This document shows, piece by piece, positions 50,525 to 58,634 of a DNA stretch of 58,634 bases (positions within the stretch are counted from its first letter, which is position 1; each line of letters opens with the position of its first letter). Made by a program: the position numbers and the translations under genes. The notes below the pieces were generated by a model. That model had not been told where the DNA came from and searched no databases. It saw only the letters and a list, made by a program, of their open reading frames with translations. This stretch comes from Oscillospiraceae bacterium (GTDB taxonomy: Bacteria; Bacillota; Clostridia; Oscillospirales; Ruminococcaceae): NCBI GenBank assembly GCA_028720105.1, contig JAQYLI010000021.1:1-58634 (forward strand), given 5' to 3'.

Positions 50525-51502
50525 TCATTTGAAAACCACCTGGAAAAAGTCGTAAAGATGAGGCTTTACACTAGTGTGGTCGTGACCTGTGCCGTGAAGG
50601 ACTTTTGTTGTATGCTCTACACCGTTGGCTTCAAGCAGCTTGTGGTAGTTTTCGGGAGTATCTGCGACAACGCCATCGCTGTCTGAATATGTGATATACA
50701 CAAGTCTCGGCTCGCTTCCATCGGTGACGGAAAGCTCACTTTCTTCTATCTGACCCGGGTGCATAGGCGAACCGGGTATCTCAACAAGACCCGGAGCGGG
50801 ACATACCGCACCAACATAGGAGAACAGTTCGGGACGTGTAAATCCGATAAACAGCGATTCTCTGCCGCCCATAGAAAATCCCGTTATAGCTGTATTCTCC
50901 CTGCCCTTTTTAACGGAATAATTTTCCTCAATAAAAGGCATAAGGTCGGTGGTAAGGTCGTTTATGAAGTTGTCATAGGCAAGAGAATTTTCCAGATCCA
51001 TACCTGTACATCTGGGCATTTCCTTGCTGGTGAAGATGTAGGGCAGGACTACTATCATTTCCTCAGCTTTCCCATCAGAATAAAGCTCGGTGAGCATCTG
51101 TGGGATACCTACGACATCTCTTGCCATCCATTGTTCGGTGTCCCAGAAGCCGTGAAGTATGTACAGAACAGGATATTCCTTGTCCTCACTATAGTCGGGA
51201 GGAAGAAGGATATTCACCCCTGTTTCACGTCCTGCGGTATTTGAAAAATAGCTCTTGTATTCAAATGAACCGTAAGGCTCTGTATTCTTTTCCTCATATG
51301 AGGAATCTGCTATGGTCTTTGACGCCCATTCAAAATAACTTTCCTCTGAAGAAGCTGTCACTGCTGCAGTCTCCGGTTTGGTTTCATTGACCGTCGTTTC
51401 AGAAGATGAGGTCGTTTCATTCACATCGGATGAAGGACTTCCGCAGGCTGCAAAGCCGGCAAGTGCCATTACAACAGATAAAATAAGCTGTGCTTTTTTC
51501 AT
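50525..51502 (-). CDS. Lipoprotein carbohydrate esterase, CE1-like (325 aa)
   Basis: Signal peptide MKKAQLILSVVMALAGFAAC with lipobox. After a Ser/Thr/Glu-rich linker comes an alpha/beta hydrolase of the esterase D / CE1 kind: the oxyanion region YPVLYILHGFW, the nucleophile in GFSMGGRES and the His in LHGTGHDHTSV. Such enzymes remove ferulate or acetyl groups from xylan side chains, which fits the xylanase and GH43 around it. I chose ATG 51502 (AAGGAAAAA ahead). Confidence 0.85.
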   Translation of the reverse strand: MKKAQLILSVVMALAGFAACGSPSSDVNETTSSSETTVNETKPETAAVTASSEESYFEWASKTIADSSYEEKNTEPYGSFEYKSYFSNTAGRETGVNILLPPDYSEDKEYPVLYILHGFWDTEQWMARDVVGIPQMLTELYSDGKAEEMIVVLPYIFTSKEMPRCTGMDLENSLAYDNFINDLTTDLMPFIEENYSVKKGRENTAITGFSMGGRESLFIGFTRPELFSYVGAVCPAPGLVEIPGSPMHPGQIEESELSVTDGSEPRLVYITYSDSDGVVADTPENYHKLLEANGVEHTTKVLHGTGHDHTSVKPHLYDFFQVVFK

Positions 51503-51592
51503 AATAAATTTTTCCTTTACGATGTTTTGCAAATTATGATTTTTTTCAAAATCCTGATAGATACTTGCATTTCAAATATCGCTGTATTTTAC

Positions 51593-51621
51593 ATTTTAGC
51601 ACATACTATTTTTTTTAACAA
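51593..51621 (-). promoter_or_regulatory. Promoter of the CE1 esterase gene
   Basis: Minus-strand TTGTTA (51621-51616), a 17-base spacer and TAAAAT (51598-51593), about 90 bases before the start. Confidence 0.55.
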
Positions 51622-51688
51622 GAGAATTTTTGCGATTAAATATGAGCTGATAATCATTTTATGGCAATATGAAAATTATCCGTTCCGG

Positions 51689-54703
<3,015 letters not shown>

Positions 54704-56101
54704 TCATTCTCCTTTGTAAATTCCTATAAATGATATTGTCGGTTCTGTTCTTGAGTCGGTTATATTTATCCTCAGGCAGTCGGTTTTGATTTTGTCAAGC
54801 CTGATTATCCTTTTGTAGCCGATAACGGTGTTTTCGTATATTTTCTTAAAGCTGCCGTTTATAAGAGCCTCTATTTCAAAATGCTCCACACGCTGGCTTT
54901 TCGTGATATTTTCTTTGAGGATTATATTCCCGATACTTTCGGAAGCGTCCCATTTTACAGTAATAACGGCAGTCACAGTATCGGCAATGAAAAAGTCATC
55001 ATAGCTGTCGGCAAGTATCTTTGATTTAATATCCGAGCCATTGTACGAAACATATGCTTGGGAGATAATATTTTCGGCAAATGCTTTACTGAGATATTCC
55101 CCTATCTCTGCAAGCCGCTTAACATCATTCTTATGAAAAAGCCCCTCATTTGTCGGAGGAATATTCAAAAGAAACGTTGAGTTTGCGCCGACGGAATTAT
55201 AGTATATATTTATCAGCTCATCTAACGGACGTACCTTGTCATTTTCGCTTTTATGCCAGAACCAGCCGGGGCGGATAGATGTATTCACCTCGGCAGGATA
55301 CCATATAAGCTCACTCTCATTTTCGAGTATTTCACGGCTGCCAAGATCGGCGTCCAGGGCGGATATTTTTCTCTGTCTGAACTTATCGTTATCCTCCTGC
55401 TGGCTGTTTCCGGCAATTTTTTCCGTATCCCTTGTGCGTGCGGGAACAACGCTCCATTCAGACTTCCTTGTATGTCCCGCCTCATTGCCGCACCAGCGTA
55501 CATCGGGTCCGCAGACATTTATGCAGGTGTCGGGCTGCAGTACACGGATAGTCTTATAATATCTGTCCCAGTCATAGTACTGCTTTTTGCCGTTGGGACC
55601 TTCTCCGCAGGCACCGTCAAACCATACGGAAAATACTTCTCCGTAATTTGTCAACAGCTCGGTAAGCTGACCGATAAAATAATCATCATAATCCTTTCCG
55701 CTGCCGTAGAGCGGAGAGTGCCTGTCCCAAGGGGAAAGATATACGCCGAACTTTATCCCGTATTTTCGGCAGGCGTCCGATACCTCACGAACGATATCAC
55801 GCCCAAACGGACTGTGTTCAACAGTATGCTCCGTAAGCCTGCTGTGCCAGAGGCAGAAGCCGTCGTGGTGCTTGCAGGTCAGTATAAGACCTTTCATTCC
55901 CGCAGATACGACTGCTTTTACCCATTGCTCCGCATCAAGCTTAACGGGGCCAAATATCTCGGGAGATTCTGTTCCGCTGCCCCATTCCAGATCTGTAAAC
56001 GTATTGACTGTGAAATGAACGAATGCGTAAAATTCTGTCTGCTGAAATTTTATCTGCCGCTTGTGGGGAACAATTTCCGCAAGCTTTTTATCCGAGATCA
56101 T
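54704..56101 (-). CDS. Alpha-L-fucosidase, GH29 (465 aa)
   Basis: GH29 barrel: FVHFTVNTFTDLEWGSGTE, LILTCKHHDGFCLWHS, KFGVYLSPWDRHSPLYGSG, nucleophile Asp in VWFDGACGEG and the end region NSTFLLNIPPTNEG (in part). The last 100 residues form a sandwich domain. No signal peptide. The start is ATG 56101 with GGAGG eight bases ahead; an earlier in-frame ATG at 56158 lies in the promoter. It frees L-fucose, which the fuc genes at 12-18 kb could use. Regulation is likely by the divergent AraC protein. Confidence 0.9.
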   Translation of the reverse strand: MISDKKLAEIVPHKRQIKFQQTEFYAFVHFTVNTFTDLEWGSGTESPEIFGPVKLDAEQWVKAVVSAGMKGLILTCKHHDGFCLWHSRLTEHTVEHSPFGRDIVREVSDACRKYGIKFGVYLSPWDRHSPLYGSGKDYDDYFIGQLTELLTNYGEVFSVWFDGACGEGPNGKKQYYDWDRYYKTIRVLQPDTCINVCGPDVRWCGNEAGHTRKSEWSVVPARTRDTEKIAGNSQQEDNDKFRQRKISALDADLGSREILENESELIWYPAEVNTSIRPGWFWHKSENDKVRPLDELINIYYNSVGANSTFLLNIPPTNEGLFHKNDVKRLAEIGEYLSKAFAENIISQAYVSYNGSDIKSKILADSYDDFFIADTVTAVITVKWDASESIGNIILKENITKSQRVEHFEIEALINGSFKKIYENTVIGYKRIIRLDKIKTDCLRINITDSRTEPTISFIGIYKGE

Positions 56102-56129
56102 AAGCACCCTCCATATGTATTTTTCTTTT

Positions 56130-56171
56130 ATTATACACAGCCTTGACTTTTCCGTCAATAAATGATATTAT
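56130..56171. promoter_or_regulatory. Overlapping divergent promoters for GH29-GH2 and the AraC regulator
   Basis: Minus: TTGACG (56158-56153), a 17-base spacer and TATAAT (56135-56130). Plus: TTGACT (56143-56148), a 17-base spacer and TATTAT (56166-56171). The two -35 boxes face each other four bases apart as TTGAC...GTCAA, so only one polymerase could bind at a time. Confidence 0.8.
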
Positions 56172-56209
56172 CATTATATAACAATATGAATATGAGGGAG
56201 TGAATTATT

Positions 56210-57019
56210 TTGTTTTTCTGCGACTATCCGATACTGCGAACCGAAAAGGAGCTGCCGCTGTTTCTTGTGAATATGGGGCAGCAGCATTGTCAGGACCATA
56301 TAATCAGACCTGAGGGATATCCCTGTCCGCAGATACTGTTTTGCACAAAGGGCAGCGGAACGCTTCTTATGGACGGAGATGTTATACCCATTCCGCCTTT
56401 TACAGCTATTTATATGCCGGCACATCATCCTCACGAGTATTACCCAGACGGTGATGTGTGGGATATTCACTGGGTAGTGCCGTCAGGGTATGCAGCAGAG
56501 GATATACTAAAGCATTTCGGGCTTTCGGAGCCGAAAATTTTTGAGCTTAAAGAGGTCAAAATGCTTGAGCATATTTTCAGAAAAATGCACGAAGCAATAC
56601 GGGCAGACAGCGTTTTCGGAAATTACAGAGCCTCAGGATACTTATACGATTTTCTCATTGAATTCTATCGTCTTACCTCCTCGTCAGGTGTATCGGGAGC
56701 AACCAACTCCGCATTGATGAAAGCCGTAGATCATATCAATTTTAACTTTGCTTCACAGATCACAATGGACGATCTTTGCGCTGTGTCGAGCGTATCAAAG
56801 CAATATCTCTGCCTGCTTTTCAGACAAAATCTTGAAACACGCCCTATGGAATATATCGCCAAGCGCCGTATACAAGCGGCAAAGGAACTGCTGACAGGCT
56901 CGGACAAAACAATTGAAGAAATAGCCGAGGAGACAGGCTTCTGCGGCAGCAGTTATTTCTGCAAGCTTTTCAAGAGATATGAAGGAATCACACCTTCTCA
57001 GTTCAGAAATATAAAATGA
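56210..57019 (+). CDS. AraC-family regulator with cupin sensor domain (269 aa)
   Basis: The N-terminal half is an AraC-type cupin (GYPCPQILFCTKGSGTLLMDG, MPAHHPHEYYP in part). The C-terminal half has two helix-turn-helix units (MDDLCAVSSVSKQYLCLLF and IEEIAEETGFCGSSYFCKLFKRYEGITPSQFR in part). It starts at TTG 56210, nine bases after GAGGGAG. By position it should switch the GH29-GH2 operon in response to fucose or a galactoside. Confidence 0.88.
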   Translation: MFFCDYPILRTEKELPLFLVNMGQQHCQDHIIRPEGYPCPQILFCTKGSGTLLMDGDVIPIPPFTAIYMPAHHPHEYYPDGDVWDIHWVVPSGYAAEDILKHFGLSEPKIFELKEVKMLEHIFRKMHEAIRADSVFGNYRASGYLYDFLIEFYRLTSSSGVSGATNSALMKAVDHINFNFASQITMDDLCAVSSVSKQYLCLLFRQNLETRPMEYIAKRRIQAAKELLTGSDKTIEEIAEETGFCGSSYFCKLFKRYEGITPSQFRNIK

Positions 57020-57184
57020 ACTAATATTTCTGATAACATTTTAAATCTTCAATGTATGTTCCTGTTTCCTTTTACCAATGCAGCACTTCAGCTGTGTTAT
57101 ACTAATCTTTAGATTACCCCTCCTATGTAAAATGACAAACTAAACAAATAAGCAAAGGTCAGGCAAAAGAAAAATTGTATAACC

Positions 57185-57228
57185 AACACAAAAACGGTGA
57201 AGAAATTCGCCGTTTTTGTGTTTTAGAG
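57185..57228 (+). terminator. Terminator after the AraC gene
   Basis: ACACAAAAACGG and CCGTTTTTGTGT form a stem around a 12-base loop; TTTTAG follows. The rest of 57020-57280 shows no gene. Confidence 0.75.
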
Positions 57229-57282
57229 GACTTTCTCAAACAGGAAGTCCTTTTTCTTTTGCACTAAAGCAAGGAGGAGACT

Positions 57283-57519
57283 ATGAAAGAAATTGTAATA
57301 GATGTAGCTGTACTTGACAAAGCCATTCTTATTCCACCAGAGCTTTACAAACGCTCAGATGTGTGTGGGGATATCATCACTTTGGCAAGAGCGTTCTTCT
57401 CTTCCATAGTAAGCTCGTCCCACCTGTTCAGCGGTTCAAGCAAAGGCTTGGTGTCAATTTTCTTTACCTTGCGTTCTATCAGAAGAAGCTGTTTTTCATA
57501 TTCGTTCTTCTTGGCGTGA
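57283..57519 (+). pseudogene. Cut-off gene start running into the mobile element
   Basis: AAGGAGGAG at 57270-57278 and ATG 57283 open a frame MKEIVIDVAVLDKAILIPPEL. At about codon 27 it enters the antisense of the recombinase gene end. The reading beyond is not protein-like. This looks like the 5-prime end of a host or element gene interrupted by integration; I cannot name it. Confidence 0.4.
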
Positions 57520-58634
57520 AGCTCGCTTATCTTCTCCTGAATGTACCCGAAAAGAACATCGTCCGCATCTATCAGCCTGTCAATGAGCTTTTTGGTGTCT
57601 GTATCAATGCGAAGAAGCTCCGCCTTGATTCTCTCCGCTTCTGAGGACTTGTTTGCACTGCTGTTTTTCGCTACCTCAAATTCTGAAATATGCTCCTTCA
57701 TAGCCTTATATACTGCTTTCTCCACATCATCGGGACGGACTTTCAGACGTTCGGTCTGACGAGAGCAGCCTTTTATGGTTTTAAGCCCTGTGCAAATGTA
57801 ATATCTCCACATCTTGGATTTATCTACACTGTACCCATAATTTATCAGTAAGGCTCTTCCGCAATGTCCGCACTTGGTAAGTCCCACAAGCCACGATTTG
57901 AGTTCTCCCCTCGATCTCGGTATCTGATGATTATGCGATTTCTTATCCTGCACCGCAAGCCACGTTTCCGAATCCACAAGTCCCTCGTGATAACCGACTT
58001 TGATAAATCTGTCCTCGCTTTTCTGCTTGTGCCACATAAGACCATGAACACCGTCAAAAGCATCTATATCGTCAATGATCGTAAAACCTCTCGACAGGAA
58101 AAACTCATAGACATTCCTGTCGGCACGAACATACAGCGGATTTTCAAGTATTCTCGAAATCTCACTCCGGTCAATAATTCTGTTGATAGGAGCATTACCC
58201 GTCATTGATGATGTAGGCAAATCATGTTCCTTTATGTAGTTTACCACATCAAGCAAGGACGTCCCCGGCTCTTTATACACCTCATATGCAGCTATAACAG
58301 TCTGAGCTGCTTCCGAAGGAACAAGCACCGATCCTGTCTTGCCGTTAATGGTCTGCCTGCTCGACTGAAAGCCGAAGAACATTTTACCGCCCTGATAAAA
58401 GCCTGTTTCGACAGCCTTTGTGCTGTATGCGTCCTTTACTCTCGCCGCAATGGTTTCTCTCTCAAATTCTGCAAAGTTCAGCAGATTGTTTCTCATCATT
58501 CTGCCCTCTTTGGTTTCCGTATTGAACGGCTCGGAAAGAGAAATAACGCCTACTCCGTATCTGTCAAGCTCATCGGTTATGTTGAGATATTCCCTCATAT
58601 TACGGCTGAAACGGTCATATTTTTTCACGATTAT
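57345..58634 (-). CDS. Large serine recombinase, N-terminus beyond the window
   Basis: The frame is open to the right edge (IIVKKYDRFSRNMREYL), so the catalytic serine and first part of the resolvase domain are not seen. Visible are the resolvase end (EFERETIAARVKDAYS), the recombinase domain (NRIIDRSEISRILENPLYVRAD, in part), a zinc ribbon (LTKCGHCGRALL ... YYICTGLKTIKGCSRQ) and a long coiled coil (about 310-410). These enzymes move integrative elements or phages. The C-terminus ends abruptly in AKVMISPHTSERL next to the cut-off plus-strand gene start, as expected at an element boundary. Confidence 0.88.
   Translation of the reverse strand: MIVKKYDRFSRNMREYLNITDELDRYGVGVISLSEPFNTETKEGRMMRNNLLNFAEFERETIAARVKDAYSTKAVETGFYQGGKMFFGFQSSRQTINGKTGSVLVPSEAAQTVIAAYEVYKEPGTSLLDVVNYIKEHDLPTSSMTGNAPINRIIDRSEISRILENPLYVRADRNVYEFFLSRGFTIIDDIDAFDGVHGLMWHKQKSEDRFIKVGYHEGLVDSETWLAVQDKKSHNHQIPRSRGELKSWLVGLTKCGHCGRALLINYGYSVDKSKMWRYYICTGLKTIKGCSRQTERLKVRPDDVEKAVYKAMKEHISEFEVAKNSSANKSSEAERIKAELLRIDTDTKKLIDRLIDADDVLFGYIQEKISELHAKKNEYEKQLLLIERKVKKIDTKPLLEPLNRWDELTMEEKNALAKVMISPHTSERL

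Overview
The window looks like a chromosome segment of a gut or rumen Bacillota of the Ruminococcus / Oscillospiraceae type. The basis is sigma-A promoters with 17-base spacers, strong AGGAGG ribosome binding sites, ATGA and TAATG gene overlaps, a plant-wall glycosidase set (GH5, GH10 with CBM22, GH43, CE1 esterase, GH2, GH29), a YesMN two-component pair, NfnAB, and Feo with DUF3793 and DUF2325 neighbours. The species assignment is inference. No rRNA operon or CRISPR array was seen.

Layout, left to right. 1-2801 (minus): a MarR regulator and a heterodimeric ABC exporter cut by the left edge. 2915-7132 (minus): an RluA-type pseudouridine synthase, a membrane protein, and NfnB/NfnA. 7308-12171 (minus): a YesN-like regulator, a YesM-like kinase and an HD-GYP response regulator. 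12457-20394 (plus): a fucose/rhamnose block (FucA-type aldolase, FucO with no ATG/GTG/TTG start, FucU, RhaB-type kinase) mixed with a GNAT enzyme, a nitroreductase, unknown genes and a GH5 lipoprotein. 20486-31223 (minus): a tightly overlapping operon of an SDR (frameshifted), a leucine-rich-repeat protein, a SWIM protein, a 47-residue mini-protein, a HEAT-like protein, a YehL-type MoxR ATPase, a DUF5682 (YehM-like) protein and a VWA protein. It starts back-to-back with a single tRNA-Gly. 31644-35711 (minus): a CydD/CydC-like exporter (one half frameshifted), YgbA-like and YbaN-like proteins. 35952-41230 (minus): an iron regulon (feoA, feoA, feoB, small Cys-rich proteins, a frameshifted DtxR-type regulator, flavodoxin, DUF3793, DUF2325) with six GTTAG-n6-CTAAC-type palindromes. 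41403-44784 (minus): an AadA-like nucleotidyltransferase, a lipoprotein, a MATE exporter and a chimeric DJ-1 remnant built around a palindromic repeat. 45608-57019: xylan and galactoside/fucoside use, with GH10 and a solute-binding lipoprotein on plus, GH43, CE1, GH2 and GH29 on minus, and an AraC regulator divergent from GH29. 57283-58634: one end of a mobile element carrying a large serine recombinase, next to a cut-off gene start.

How the parts may fit (inference): GH10, GH5 and CE1 are surface lipoproteins that release oligomers, the orphan binding protein captures them, and the cytoplasmic GH43, GH2 and GH29 finish the hydrolysis. Released fucose could feed the distant FucU, kinase, FucA and FucO, but no isomerase or sugar permease is present here. 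The strongest candidates for something little described are the SWIM-HEAT-MoxR-DUF5682-VWA operon with its added SDR and LRR genes, and an 81-base two-hairpin leader element found in two copies, each directly upstream of a ribosome binding site. Three short frameshifts lie between 31.1 and 36.4 kb; whether they are real decay, variable G runs or sequencing errors cannot be told from one sequence.
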